DNA from: CAYFMP01 sp964344215
GTDB taxonomy: Bacteria; Pseudomonadota; Alphaproteobacteria; Rhodospirillales; Casp-alpha2
Direction of reading: 5' to 3'
Assembly (NCBI GenBank): GCA_964344215.1
Contig: CAYFMP010000027.1
Coordinates: 1-46,019, forward strand
DNA: 46,019 bases
The notes under the pieces were generated by a model. It was not told the origin of the DNA and did not search any database. It saw nothing but the letters and a program-made list of their open reading frames with translations. Positions 7,698 through 15,806 of this stretch are shown in pieces (the stretch's first letter is position 1; every line of letters starts with the position of its first letter). The position numbers and the translations under genes were made by a program.

Positions 7698-7819
7698 TTT
7701 CTATAATCCGCGTTTCCGTATCGGCCGCCAACGATCCCGGCCCGACGCCCGTCAAGGCCGGCCTTGTAGCAGGAACGCCCGGCCGCCGCCAGCCCTGCCG
7801 GCGGTCCTTGACCGCGACG

Positions 7820-7848
7820 CTTCACAAACCCAAATCCTCGTTTATAGT
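7820..7848 (+). promoter_or_regulatory. Candidate hslVU promoter
   Basis: CTTCAC (7820-7825) and TATAGT (7843-7848) are spaced by 17 bases, about 40 bases before the hslV ATG. The -10 is good and the -35 weak. It does not match a heat-shock sigma-32 promoter well, so control by heat shock cannot be claimed from the sequence. Confidence 0.35.
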
Positions 7849-7887
7849 CCGCTCTTTACCGACAGTTCTCCAGGCGAGCCTGATATC

Positions 7888-8436
7888 ATGACCCGAGACA
7901 ACCACGACAGCTGGCACGGCACGACGATCCTGGCCGTGCGCAAGGGGAGTAGCGTCGTCATCGCCGGCGACGGCCAGGTGTCGCTCGGCGACACCGTCAT
8001 CAAGGCCAATGCCCGCAAGGTTCGGCGGCTGTCGGATGGCTCCGTCATCGGCGGTTTCGCCGGGGCGACGGCGGATGCATTTACGCTGTTCGAGCGCTTG
8101 GAAGGGAAGCTCGAGCAATATCCGGGTCAACTGACGCGGGCCTGCGTCGAAATGGCCAAGGACTGGCGCACCGACCGCTACCTTAGGCGCCTGGAGGCGA
8201 TGATGGCGGTTGCCGACAAGGACGTATCGCTGGTGCTGACCGGCACCGGCGACGTGCTGGAGCCCGAAGACGGCCTGATCGGCATCGGGTCGGGCGGCAA
8301 CTACGCCCTGGCCGCCGCCCGCGCCCTCGCCGACCACGATGAACTCGATGCCGAAGCGGTCGCCCGCAGGGCCATGGAAATCGCCGCCGGTATCTGCGTC
8401 TACACCAACACCAGCCTGACCATCGAGTCCCTATGA
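7888..8436 (+). CDS. hslV: ATP-dependent protease subunit HslV
   Basis: The 182-residue peptidase subunit of the HslUV (ClpQY) protease, a cytoplasmic dodecamer related to proteasome beta subunits. The catalytic threonine is Thr12 in HGTTILAVRKG, so an 11-residue propeptide must be removed, as is usual in alphaproteobacteria where HslV carries a longer N terminus than in E. coli. Other conserved blocks are VIAGDGQVSLG, GFAGATADAFTLFERLE, AKDWRTDRYLRRLEA and IGSGGNYALAAARAL. The ATG at 7888 is chosen from the alignment to the family. hslU begins inside the stop codon (ATGA), so the two subunits are coupled. Confidence 0.97.
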   Translation: MTRDNHDSWHGTTILAVRKGSSVVIAGDGQVSLGDTVIKANARKVRRLSDGSVIGGFAGATADAFTLFERLEGKLEQYPGQLTRACVEMAKDWRTDRYLRRLEAMMAVADKDVSLVLTGTGDVLEPEDGLIGIGSGGNYALAAARALADHDELDAEAVARRAMEIAAGICVYTNTSLTIESL

Positions 8437-9743
8437 CCAGTTTCACGCCGCGTGAAATCGTCTCCGAACTGGACCGCTATATCGTCGGCCAGGACGACGC
8501 CAAGCGCGCCGTCGCCATCGCGCTTCGCAACCGCTGGCGGCGCCAGCAGCTCGACGAGTTCCTGCGCGAGGAGGTGCTGCCCAAGAACATCCTGATGATC
8601 GGTCCAACCGGTGTCGGCAAGACCGAAATTGCCCGCCGCCTCGCCAAGCTTGCCCAGGCGCCGTTCATCAAGGTCGAGGCCACCAAGTTCACCGAGGTCG
8701 GTTACGTCGGCCGCGACGTCGAGCAGATCGTCCGCGATCTGGTCGAGATGGCCATTCACATGACCCGCGAAAGGCTGCGCAAGCAGGTCGCCGCCAGGGC
8801 CGAGCTGCAGGCCGAGGAACGGGTGCTCGACGCCCTGGTCGGCGAGGGCGCCGGCCGTGAGACCCGCGAGAAGTTCCGCAAGATGCTGCGCGAGGGGCAA
8901 CTCGACGACAAGGAGATCGAGATCGAGGTTTCCGATTCGGGCGGCGGCGGCCTGCCGACCTTCGATATTCCCGGCATGCCCGGCGCCCAAATGGGCATGC
9001 TCAACCTCAACGACATGCTCGGCAAGGCGTTCGGCCAGCCGACCAAGCCGAAAAAGCTGACCGTCGCCCAGTCGCACGCCGTCCTCGTCGCCGACGAGGG
9101 CGACAAGCTCCTGGACGAGGACCAGGTGGTACGCGACGCCATCGAGGCGGTCGAGAACAACGGCATCGTCTTTCTCGACGAAATCGACAAGATCACGGCG
9201 CGTTCCGAGCGTGTCGGGGCCGACGTCAGCCGCGAGGGTGTGCAGCGCGATTTGCTGCCGCTGATCGAGGGAACGACGGTGGCGACCAAGCACGGCGCCG
9301 TCAAGACCGACCATATCCTGTTCATCGCGTCGGGTGCCTTTCACATCGCCAAGCCGGCCGACATGCTGCCCGAGCTGCAAGGCCGCCTGCCGATCCGGGT
9401 CGAGCTCAACGCGCTGACCCGCGACGACTTCGTGCGCATCCTGACCGAGCCGGAAGCCAGCCTGATCAAGCAATATACGGCATTGATGGGGGTCGAGGAG
9501 GTCGGCCTCGAGTTCACCGACGACGCCGTCACCGAGATCGCCGACTTGGCGGCCGAGATCAACCAGGGGGTCGAGAACATCGGCGCCAGGCGCCTGCACA
9601 CGGTGATGGAGAAGCTGGTCGAGGAGATCAGTTTCACCGCCTCCGAGCGCAACGGCGAGGAGGTCGTCATCGACGCCGCCGAGGTCCGCGCCCAGGTCGG
9701 CGACCTGGCCCGCGACGCGGATCTCAGGAAGTTCATTCTTTAA
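8433..9743 (+). CDS. hslU: HslU ATPase, unfoldase of HslUV
   Basis: A 436-residue AAA+ ATPase that unfolds substrates and feeds them to HslV. Visible: the N-terminal SFTPREIVSELDRYIVGQDDAKRAVAIA, Walker A GPTGVGKT (57-64), EVGYVGRDVEQ pore loop region, Walker B IVFLDEIDKI, the Arg-rich DVSREGVQRDLLPLIEGTTV box, and LQGRLPIRVEL sensor region. The I-domain falls at about 110-210. The C terminus LRKFIL carries the conserved hydrophobic tail that docks into HslV. Length is typical. Confidence 0.98.
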   Translation: MTSFTPREIVSELDRYIVGQDDAKRAVAIALRNRWRRQQLDEFLREEVLPKNILMIGPTGVGKTEIARRLAKLAQAPFIKVEATKFTEVGYVGRDVEQIVRDLVEMAIHMTRERLRKQVAARAELQAEERVLDALVGEGAGRETREKFRKMLREGQLDDKEIEIEVSDSGGGGLPTFDIPGMPGAQMGMLNLNDMLGKAFGQPTKPKKLTVAQSHAVLVADEGDKLLDEDQVVRDAIEAVENNGIVFLDEIDKITARSERVGADVSREGVQRDLLPLIEGTTVATKHGAVKTDHILFIASGAFHIAKPADMLPELQGRLPIRVELNALTRDDFVRILTEPEASLIKQYTALMGVEEVGLEFTDDAVTEIADLAAEINQGVENIGARRLHTVMEKLVEEISFTASERNGEEVVIDAAEVRAQVGDLARDADLRKFIL

Positions 9744-9905
9744 CAGGGGTTTCGAGCGCGGGCTTGACTCGTTGCCGCAAGTTCCGCGGACCCGCGGCGC
9801 ACCGCTTCCGGTCGGCCCGTTTCACGGCGCGATTTTTCTCTTGGGCCATACGCTTGGCGGCCGTTTCGAAACCTCGATCGAAAGCGTTCGCCGGCCAAAC
9901 AGCCG

Positions 9906-10286
9906 TCAGTGAGTCGGCCCGTCCATCGGTCCGTGGCGGCCGTGAATCTCGGCGATGATCCACTCGATGGTGTCCTCGTCCAGGCTGTCGATCGATTCGG
10001 CCAGCAGGTTGGCGAGCTCGGTGGCTTTGGGGCTGAGGCCGGCGGTATCGACGACGACCCGCGGGTGCGACAGCTCGGCCAGGCGCTTGAGGTCTTCGGC
10101 CTCGTCCCACATCAAATCGAAATAGCCGCAGATCTGCTGCACCAGGCCGGAGCCCGGGCGGCCGCGGTGGCCGTGTTCGAGGGCCGAGAAATAGGCCGAC
10201 GTGACACCGAGGTCCTCGGCCATCTTCTTCAAGGAGATGCCGCGCTCGGCGCGCAGCTCCCTGATCCTGTTTCCGAACGGCGTCAT
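9906..10286 (-). CDS. XRE-family transcriptional regulator
   Basis: A 126-residue protein with a Cro/C1-type HTH at about residues 5-60 (GNRIRELRAERGISLKKMAEDLGVTSAYFSALEHG) and a Pro/Arg turn (GRPGSG) where the third helix meets the next. The C-terminal half is helical and acidic and may mediate dimerisation. No metal or ligand site is recognisable. It starts directly after the smr stop codon (TAG then ATG) and is the last gene of the lut-smr run, so it is a candidate regulator of that operon; the target is not shown by the sequence. It converges on hslU; the 162-base gap 9744-9905 contains no convincing gene or terminator. Confidence 0.88.
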   Translation of the reverse strand: MTPFGNRIRELRAERGISLKKMAEDLGVTSAYFSALEHGHRGRPGSGLVQQICGYFDLMWDEAEDLKRLAELSHPRVVVDTAGLSPKATELANLLAESIDSLDEDTIEWIIAEIHGRHGPMDGPTH

Positions 10287-10841
10287 CTATCTTTTCTTCT
10301 TCAACAGCACGTAAAGCGCACCCTCGCCGCCGTGGTGGCGGGCCGCATGGGAAAACGCCTTGACGCGGGCACGGAACGGCCGCTCATTCAACCACTTGGG
10401 CACCGCCTCTCTCAAGACCCCGACCCGTTCCCCGGTTCTGGCCCCCTTGCCGGTGATGACCAGGACGGCGCGTCGACCGGCCGCGCAAGAAGCCTCGATA
10501 AAGCCGTCGAGCGCCCGGTGCGCCTCCTCGCGGCCGAGGCCGTGCAGGTCGATGCGAGCCTCGATCTCGACTTGGCCCCGCTTTAAGCGCATTTGCGTGC
10601 GCCTATCCAGGCCCGGTGCCGCCCCGTGGCGGAGCGGTGCTTCAGCGACGAGCTCGTTTGGCGGATTGGGCTTTATCGTTGATCTTAATTTTCGTTCCCC
10701 GGGCGATTCTTTCTTATGGGTCATTCGGGAGAGTCTATTTTTTCGAGAGGCGAGGGGTGTGATCCCGTCGGCCACCTGACGCCACAGGGCGGCTTCCTCG
10801 GCATCGAGCCTGCGGCCGCCGAATTTATCCTTGTTCGTCAT
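10287..10841 (-). CDS. Smr-domain protein
   Basis: A 184-residue protein with a C-terminal Smr (small MutS-related) domain at about residues 95-182. Key motifs are IDLHG (97-101), VITGKG (128-133) and the closing GGEGALYVLL. Smr domains are nicking endonucleases or RNA endonucleases acting on branched or stalled nucleic acid; stand-alone alphaproteobacterial forms have no settled role. The first 90 residues are basic and probably disordered. Its start lies 17 bases inside the end of lutC and it abuts the XRE gene, so it belongs to the same transcript. Confidence 0.9.
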   Translation of the reverse strand: MTNKDKFGGRRLDAEEAALWRQVADGITPLASRKNRLSRMTHKKESPGERKLRSTIKPNPPNELVAEAPLRHGAAPGLDRRTQMRLKRGQVEIEARIDLHGLGREEAHRALDGFIEASCAAGRRAVLVITGKGARTGERVGVLREAVPKWLNERPFRARVKAFSHAARHHGGEGALYVLLKKKR

Positions 10842-11508
10842 CGATCACCAGGATGTGCAGGCGTTGCGGGCCGTGCGCCCCGAGCAACAGGGTTTGTTCG
10901 ATGTCGGCGGTCCGCGACGGGCCGGTTATCCAATTGACGGCGCGCGGCATGAACGCGTGAGAATCGGCCGAATTTTGCGGTATCTCGCGGATTCGGGCCC
11001 AGACCTCCTCGTAACTGCCGGCAATGTCGGCGGCGCCGACGGCGACGATGTGAACCAGCGGCAAGTAGTTGAGCGTGGTCGGATTGTCGGGCGACGACGT
11101 CATCACCAGGGTGCCGGTCTCGGCGACAGCCGCGAAGGCATGGCTCAAGGCCGCCGTCTCCGACCCCTCGGCCGCTCCCTCCGTCACTTCCAACAACGGT
11201 TGTTGCGACCACGGAACGTCTTTCAGGTATCCATCCGGGGCGACCTTGACGGCGCTCGGCAGGTTGTTGTCGGTCAGGTATCGGGCGACGGCGGCGGCGA
11301 TGGCGGCGCGCGACGCAAGCCTTTCGACCGTCGCCTCGACCCGTTCGGCCTCGGCCGTGAACAGCTCGATGCGGCCGGCGCCGTCGAGCTGGCCGCGGGC
11401 CGGGATCGTGTTGGCGGCATGGGCGCGCAACCTGTTGTCGACGTCTGCTTCGGTGCCGCTGGCGGCCTGCTTGAGGGCGGCCAGAATCTCCTCGCGGGAG
11501 CCGCTCAT
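10825..11508 (-). CDS. lutC: LutC, LUD-domain lactate utilisation protein
   Basis: A 227-residue LUD-domain protein, the third component of the LutABC L-lactate oxidation complex. Family features include the region GTLVMTSSPDNPTTLNYLPLVHIVAV and the C-terminal ITGPSRTADIEQTLLLGAHGPQ with a final LHILVIDD, as in LutC/YkgG. It begins ATGAGCGGC, the same bases that start each of the three upstream 35-bp repeat units, and its ATG overlaps the stop of the third unit. The nearest ribosome site (GGAG, 7 bases away) lies within that third unit, so its translation depends on the repeat array. Confidence 0.93.
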   Translation of the reverse strand: MSGSREEILAALKQAASGTEADVDNRLRAHAANTIPARGQLDGAGRIELFTAEAERVEATVERLASRAAIAAAVARYLTDNNLPSAVKVAPDGYLKDVPWSQQPLLEVTEGAAEGSETAALSHAFAAVAETGTLVMTSSPDNPTTLNYLPLVHIVAVGAADIAGSYEEVWARIREIPQNSADSHAFMPRAVNWITGPSRTADIEQTLLLGAHGPQRLHILVIDDEQG

Positions 11509-11543
11509 CCGATATCTCCGCGTTTCCTTCGGGGGCCGCTCAT
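11505..11543 (-). CDS. Micro-ORF 3 in the lutB-lutC junction
   Basis: A 12-codon ORF, MSGPRRKRGDIG, with a GGAG site about 7 bases upstream in unit 2. Its stop overlaps the lutC ATG (ATGA), so a ribosome finishing here could restart directly on lutC. Translation is inferred. Confidence 0.5.
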   Translation of the reverse strand: MSGPRRKRGDIG

Positions 11544-11578
11544 ATGATGTCTCCGCGTTTCCTTCGGGGGCCGCTCAT
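11540..11578 (-). CDS. Micro-ORF 2 in the lutB-lutC junction
   Basis: A 12-codon ORF, MSGPRRKRGDII, differing from micro-ORF 1 only in the last three residues. It starts in an ATGA overlap with micro-ORF 1 and ends in one with micro-ORF 3. A weak GGGA site in unit 1 precedes it. Translation is inferred from the arrangement. Confidence 0.5.
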   Translation of the reverse strand: MSGPRRKRGDII

Positions 11579-11613
11579 CTGATTTTCCCGCGTTTCCTTC
11601 GGGGGCCGCTCAT
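11575..11613 (-). CDS. Micro-ORF 1 in the lutB-lutC junction
   Basis: A 12-codon ORF, MSGPRRKRGKIR, whose ATG overlaps the lutB stop codon (ATGA) and whose own stop overlaps the ATG of micro-ORF 2 (ATGA). The product would be a very basic dodecapeptide. Its ribosome signal is probably lutB termination itself. The ORF is directly visible; translation is inference. Confidence 0.5.
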   Translation of the reverse strand: MSGPRRKRGKIR

Positions 11614-13040
11614 GGTTGGCCCCCGGGCCGTTCGCCGGCGCGCCAGCGGGCCATGAAGGTGCCGCCCTCCGGGGCCGGCAGATCGCGAAGCTCGGTCCAT
11701 CGGCCGGCCAGAGGCAGGCTGCCGATCCGGCCGCTGCGTCCGCCGAGCGCCGCCAACAGGCCGACGGCAAGCGTGCTCAGCGCGCGGTAGGCGGCCGGCC
11801 GTCGGGCCGCCGCCGCCCACAACGAAAGCCCGAGGCGGGCCGTCAGCGTCGTTCGCCGCTCCCGGAATTGCCGGCGGCGCCAGCGGCGAAGCATCTTCGG
11901 CAACGGGATGCGCATCGGGCAGACGCTCTCGCACTTGCCGCACAGGGTCGAGGCGTTCGGCAGGTGAGCCGCCTCATCGAGGCCGATCAGACCCGGTATC
12001 AGGACCGCTCCCATCGGCCCGGAATAGACCCAGCCGTAGGCGTGACCGCCGATCGACTTGTAGATCGGGCAGTGATTGAGGCAGGCCCCGCAGCGGATGC
12101 AACGCAACATCTCGTGGAACTCGCCGCCGAGCAGCCGGCTGCGGCCGTTATCGAGCAGCACAACGTGGTATTCCTCGGGGCCGTCGAGATCGCCGGGGCG
12201 CTTCGGGCCGGTGCAGAAGCTGTTGTAGACCGACATCTCCTGGCCGGTCGCCGAGCGCGCCAAGACGCGCAGGATGGTGGTGGCGTCCTCCAACGTCGGC
12301 ACCACCTTTTCCAGACTTGCGATGACGACATGAACACGGGGCAGGGCATAGGTGAGGTCGGCGTTGCCTTCGTTGGTGACCAGCACGATGGAGCCGGTTT
12401 CGGCGATCAGCATGTTGGCGCCGGTCAAGCCGACGTCGGCGCCGATGAATTTCTCGCGCAGGCGGGCGCGGGCTTCTTCGAGCAGCGCGCGGGGGTCGTC
12501 GAGCGCGCGGACCGGGTCGAGGTCGGCGTGCTTATCGCGAAATGTCTCTGCGACCTGCTCCTTCGACAAGTGGATGGCCGGCGCGATGATGTGGCTCGGC
12601 GGCTCCCGGCGCAGTTGGATGATGTATTCGCCGAGGTCGGTTTCGATCGGTTCGATGCCGTTCTCCTCCAGGAAGTCGTTGATGGCGATCTCTTCTCCGA
12701 TCATCGATTTGCTCTTGGTCACGGTGCGGGCGGCGGCGGTGCGGCAGATCTCGAGGATCGCGTTTCGCGCCTCGTCGGCGTCGCGGCACCAATGCACGCG
12801 TCCGCCCTGTTCGACGACACGGGTCTCGAAACGCTCCAGGTAGAGGCCGAGGTTGGCGAGCGTGTGGTTCTTGATATCGCGGGCCTGGTCGCGGAGATCT
12901 TCGAACTCGGGAAGGCGCGCCGCCGCTTCCAGCCGTTTCAGCGGAAAGCCGCGGGCGAGCGCCGAGAGGGCGCTCTGCAGGCTGGCGTCGGCAAGCGCCT
13001 CTTGACTGTTGTGTTTGAAGTTGCGGGCCGTCGAACGCAT
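11610..13040 (-). CDS. lutB: LutB, iron-sulfur lactate utilisation protein
   Basis: A 476-residue iron-sulfur protein, the central electron-transfer subunit of LutABC. The N-terminal 300 residues hold a LUD domain (TKSKSMIGEEIAINDFLE, GLTGANMLIAETGSIVLVTNEGN). Two 4Fe-4S motifs follow: CIRCGACLNHCP near residue 312 and CGKCESVCPM near 365. A 110-residue Arg/Ala-rich C-terminal tail ends in GGQP. The ATG at 13040 (MRSTARNFKHNSQEAL) matches the family start; longer in-frame sequence upstream is lutA antiframe. It lies 11 bases after lutA. Confidence 0.95.
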   Translation of the reverse strand: MRSTARNFKHNSQEALADASLQSALSALARGFPLKRLEAAARLPEFEDLRDQARDIKNHTLANLGLYLERFETRVVEQGGRVHWCRDADEARNAILEICRTAAARTVTKSKSMIGEEIAINDFLEENGIEPIETDLGEYIIQLRREPPSHIIAPAIHLSKEQVAETFRDKHADLDPVRALDDPRALLEEARARLREKFIGADVGLTGANMLIAETGSIVLVTNEGNADLTYALPRVHVVIASLEKVVPTLEDATTILRVLARSATGQEMSVYNSFCTGPKRPGDLDGPEEYHVVLLDNGRSRLLGGEFHEMLRCIRCGACLNHCPIYKSIGGHAYGWVYSGPMGAVLIPGLIGLDEAAHLPNASTLCGKCESVCPMRIPLPKMLRRWRRRQFRERRTTLTARLGLSLWAAAARRPAAYRALSTLAVGLLAALGGRSGRIGSLPLAGRWTELRDLPAPEGGTFMARWRAGERPGGQP

Positions 13041-13051
13041 CGCCGCCGGCC

Positions 13052-13828
13052 CTATTCGGAACCTTCGCCGATAGCCGGGCCGTCGGCCATGCCGGCCAGA
13101 ACCTCGGCGACGTGGCGGGCCTGAACTTCGACGCCGCGACGCTTGAGGCGCCCACAGACGGTGATCAAGCATCCGAGATCGCCGCCCAGCACCGTGCCGG
13201 CTCCGGTAGAGACGATATCGTCGATCTTGGCATCGCTCATGCGGGCCGAGATATCGGGATACTTGACACAGAACAACCCGCCGAACCCGCAGCATGCCTC
13301 CGCCTCGTTTCCCTCTTTCAGAATCAAGCCGTTGACTTTCTCGAGTAACGCCCGCGGCTGGTCGCGAACTCCCATTTCGCGCAACCCCGAACAGGAATCA
13401 TGGTAGGTGACGGTGCCGTCGAATTCGGCGTCGGTGATCTCGAAGCCGATGACGTCGGTCAGAAAGGAGGTCAGCTCGTAAGTCTTATCGGCGATGGCGA
13501 CCGCCGCCAGACGCTGCGGCCGGTCCGCGAACATGGCGGGGTAGTGGTGCTTGATGGTGCCGGCGCAGGAACCCGAGGGAGCGACCACATAATCGACATC
13601 CTCGAACGCCGTTATCATCTGTTCGGCCAACCGCCGCGCCGAAGAGTCGTCGCCGCTATTGTAGGCCGGCTGCCCGCAGCAGGTCTGAGAGGCCGGCACC
13701 ACGACCCGACACCCGGCCCGCTCCAACAGCCGGACAGCGGCGAAGCCGACCGTCGGCCGCATAGCGTCGACCAGACAGGTGACGAACAGGCCGACGAGCG
13801 GCCTTTCGGAGTCGGGCCTATCGAGCAT
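13052..13828 (-). CDS. lutA: LutA, cysteine-rich-domain lactate utilisation protein
   Basis: A 258-residue protein with two cysteine-rich (CCG) domains, as in LutA/YkgE and the GlcF/heterodisulfide reductase family. The signatures are VPASQTCCGQPAYN near residue 48 and EACCGFGGLFCVKYP near residue 180, plus single cysteines in FVTCLVDA, GSCAGT and HDSCSGLR. With LutB and LutC it is expected to oxidise L-lactate to pyruvate. First gene of lutABC, 48 bases after mltA; no dedicated lut regulator of the LutR type is adjacent. Confidence 0.94.
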   Translation of the reverse strand: MLDRPDSERPLVGLFVTCLVDAMRPTVGFAAVRLLERAGCRVVVPASQTCCGQPAYNSGDDSSARRLAEQMITAFEDVDYVVAPSGSCAGTIKHHYPAMFADRPQRLAAVAIADKTYELTSFLTDVIGFEITDAEFDGTVTYHDSCSGLREMGVRDQPRALLEKVNGLILKEGNEAEACCGFGGLFCVKYPDISARMSDAKIDDIVSTGAGTVLGGDLGCLITVCGRLKRRGVEVQARHVAEVLAGMADGPAIGEGSE

Positions 13829-13876
13829 CCTCGAAGAATGCGGCTTTCGCCGGCCAAAGGCAAGCTGGTGCGGCGC

Positions 13877-15109
13877 TCACGAACGGGCTGCCGATCTCGG
13901 CAACAACAGGAAGTAAATACCGCGTTCTCGCATCCGGCCGGCTTTGTCGCCGGCCGCTTCGCCGAACCCCCAGAACAGATCGCCGCGCACCGGCCCGCGG
14001 ATGGCGCTGCCGGTATCCTGAGCGACGACGAGGCGCCGCAAGGGTTGCTTGGCCTGGTCTCCGGGCTCGGTCGTAACCAGCCACAAAGGCGCGCCCAAGG
14101 GGATATGGGCGGTGTCCACCGCCAGACTGCGACCCGGCGTCAGCGCCACGTCCTGGGCGCCGATCGGTCCGGCGCCATCGACGACCCGGAAAAAGACGAA
14201 AGACTTGTTGCGCTTCATAAGCGATTGGCCGGCGGCCGGGTTGGCTTCGAGCCAATCGCGAAGCGTCGGCATCGAGACGTCTTCGAGGCGCATGGCACCG
14301 GCCGCCACCAGCTCGCGGCCGATCGGCGTGTAGCGATGGCCGTTGCGACCGGCATAGCCGACGCGGACGTAGCTGCCGTCCGGCATCCTGACGCGACCCG
14401 ACCCCTGAATATGCAAGAAGAAGGCGTCGACGGGATCGTCGACCCACAAGAGTTCGAGGTGACGTCCCTTCAGGGCGCCGCGTTCTATCTCTTTCCGGGT
14501 CGGATAGGGGACGAACGCATTGCCGTCGAGCCGACCGGCGATGCTGTGGCCCCGCCATTTCGGGTCGAAAGCACCGAGATCGGCCGACACCAGGTCGTCG
14601 GGACGGCCCAGGATCGGAAAACGGTAGAGGGCATCTGGCTGCCACGAACCACGCAGTTCGGGCTCGTAGTAGCCGGTGAACAAGCCAACCGGTACGGCAT
14701 CGTTGGTGACCGCATAGGCGACGAAATGCGATTCCAGGAAATACTGCGCCAGGGCGTCATTGCCGGGCTCGAGGCCCGCCGCCTCGGCGCACACCGCCAA
14801 CCAGTCGGAAATGCGGCCCATGACGTGGCGCGAGCCCATCGGCTGATCGGACGGCAGACTGCGGAGTTTTTCGCAGGATTTCAGAAACACCGGCAGAATG
14901 GCGCTGTGCCTCTCGGCGCGCCAGCCGGGAAGGCTCGGGTAAGCCACTGGATTGAGCCGCAGCGTCGCCGCCGGAGCGCTCGGGTCGGTTGCGGGAGAGG
15001 GGCGGGCGGCGGGCGGCAGGGCCGCGATAAATTGTTCGCAAGCGGTGAGGACAACAGCCAGTATCATGGCCAGAACGGCCAAGCGTCGGCTCGAGCCTCG
15101 CTTAATCAA
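13877..15109 (-). CDS. mltA: Membrane-bound lytic murein transglycosylase A
   Basis: A lipoprotein of up to 410 residues that cleaves peptidoglycan glycan strands to 1,6-anhydro products in the periplasm. The lipobox VLTAC puts the lipidated cysteine at residue 24, after a KRGSSRR n-region and a hydrophobic stretch. MltA barrel and 3D-domain motifs are visible: FTGYYEPEL, HIQGSGRVRMPDG, RVGYAGRNGH, MKRNKSFVFFR and the C-terminal VAQDTGSAIRGPVRGDLFWG with catalytic Asp residues. The start is uncertain: a TTG at 15109, overlapping the Tim44-like stop by 8 bases, gives a proper signal peptide; an ATG at 15067 would leave only 10 residues before the cysteine. Confidence 0.92.
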   Translation of the reverse strand: MIKRGSSRRLAVLAMILAVVLTACEQFIAALPPAARPSPATDPSAPAATLRLNPVAYPSLPGWRAERHSAILPVFLKSCEKLRSLPSDQPMGSRHVMGRISDWLAVCAEAAGLEPGNDALAQYFLESHFVAYAVTNDAVPVGLFTGYYEPELRGSWQPDALYRFPILGRPDDLVSADLGAFDPKWRGHSIAGRLDGNAFVPYPTRKEIERGALKGRHLELLWVDDPVDAFFLHIQGSGRVRMPDGSYVRVGYAGRNGHRYTPIGRELVAAGAMRLEDVSMPTLRDWLEANPAAGQSLMKRNKSFVFFRVVDGAGPIGAQDVALTPGRSLAVDTAHIPLGAPLWLVTTEPGDQAKQPLRRLVVAQDTGSAIRGPVRGDLFWGFGEAAGDKAGRMRERGIYFLLLPRSAARS

Positions 15110-15806
15110 GGCTGCGTGTTGCAACCAGAGTCCAATTTGGATCGGCTGATTTCGTGTCCCGTGCAAATGTCCAGAAATCCGTAACATCCATGACCATGTT
15201 GGGGTTACCATCAACCACGTCGCCGTTTTCGTCGCGGGTGACGTTGACCTGTTCGGTAACGAATTTGACGGTGACGTTCGCCATCCGGCCTTCCATATAC
15301 GCTTCGACGATTTCCGAAACCTTAACGCCGACAAGCGTGTCTTCCATGGTTTCGCCGGCCCGTTCGCGATCTTCGATGACCTTCGCGAAGTTGCCGAACA
15401 CCTCCGCACTCAGCAGCGGCTTGAGAGCGGCGGTATCGCCGGACGCATAGGCGTTGAGAATAAGCTCGAAGGCGACGCGGGCACCGGAAAGGAATTCGTT
15501 GGGATCGAACGATGGATCGTGCCGGAAGATCTGCGTCAAACCTGCGCCAAGCTCGCTTTCCTTCCACGATGGCTCTGCTTCGTCGTCTTCCAGCAGTTCG
15601 TCGAAGTCGGCTTGTTTACTGCGGTCCGGTAACGGAACGACGTTGTCGTCGGCACCGGATTCCAGGTTGTTCTCACGTCTGAACGGGTCCTTATAGCCCC
15701 CTTCGTGGCCGTCGCGGCGACCCAATACGTTTCTCAGCCGCAATACGAGAAAGGCCGCGATCATCGCGAAAAAAATGATATCTATGAACTGGAAGCCGTC
15801 GCCCAT
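15102..15806 (-). CDS. Tim44-like domain membrane protein
   Basis: A 234-residue protein with one N-terminal membrane helix (FIDIIFFAMIAAFLVLRLRNVLG), a charged linker rich in Asp/Glu, and a C-terminal Tim44-like domain (about 95-234; SGARVAFELILNAYASGDTAALKPLLSAEVFGNFAKVI, ending DPNWTLVATRSLD). Tim44-like proteins in alphaproteobacteria are inner-membrane proteins of unclear role, related to the mitochondrial import motor subunit. The ATG at 15806 (MGDGFQFID) fits the family; it has a weak ribosome site. It is divergent from fxsA and probably cotranscribed with mltA. Confidence 0.9.
   Translation of the reverse strand: MGDGFQFIDIIFFAMIAAFLVLRLRNVLGRRDGHEGGYKDPFRRENNLESGADDNVVPLPDRSKQADFDELLEDDEAEPSWKESELGAGLTQIFRHDPSFDPNEFLSGARVAFELILNAYASGDTAALKPLLSAEVFGNFAKVIEDRERAGETMEDTLVGVKVSEIVEAYMEGRMANVTVKFVTEQVNVTRDENGDVVDGNPNMVMDVTDFWTFARDTKSADPNWTLVATRSLD

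Larger units (their letters stand above)
11509..11613 (-). repeat. Three tandem 35-bp repeats between lutB and lutC
   Basis: Exact head-to-tail units at 11579-11613, 11544-11578 and 11509-11543. The first 26 bases of each unit (minus-strand reading) are identical; only the last 9 differ. Each unit carries an ATG at its start and a purine-rich Shine-Dalgarno-like stretch near its end (GGGA in the first, GGAG in the second and third), placed correctly for the ATG of the next unit. The lutC start copies the first bases of the unit. The period is 35, not a multiple of 3, so each unit is read in a new frame. Confidence 0.95.

Noticed and set aside
7657..7887. Sigma-32 heat-shock promoter for hslVU
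   Set aside because: I looked for a CTTGAAA-type -35 with a matching -10 and found only a weak CTTCAC/TATAGT pair that reads better as a housekeeping promoter.
8441..8457. TTTCACG-CCG-CGTGAAA inverted repeat, resembling parS
   Set aside because: It has a 3-base spacer that breaks the parS core and lies within the conserved N-terminal codons of hslU, so it is probably coincidental.
9733..9849. Possible 38-residue basic ORF on the minus strand, overlapping the hslU end
   Set aside because: Starts at an ATG without a clear ribosome site, has no recognisable family and overlaps hslU. It could be a small gene but the evidence is too thin.
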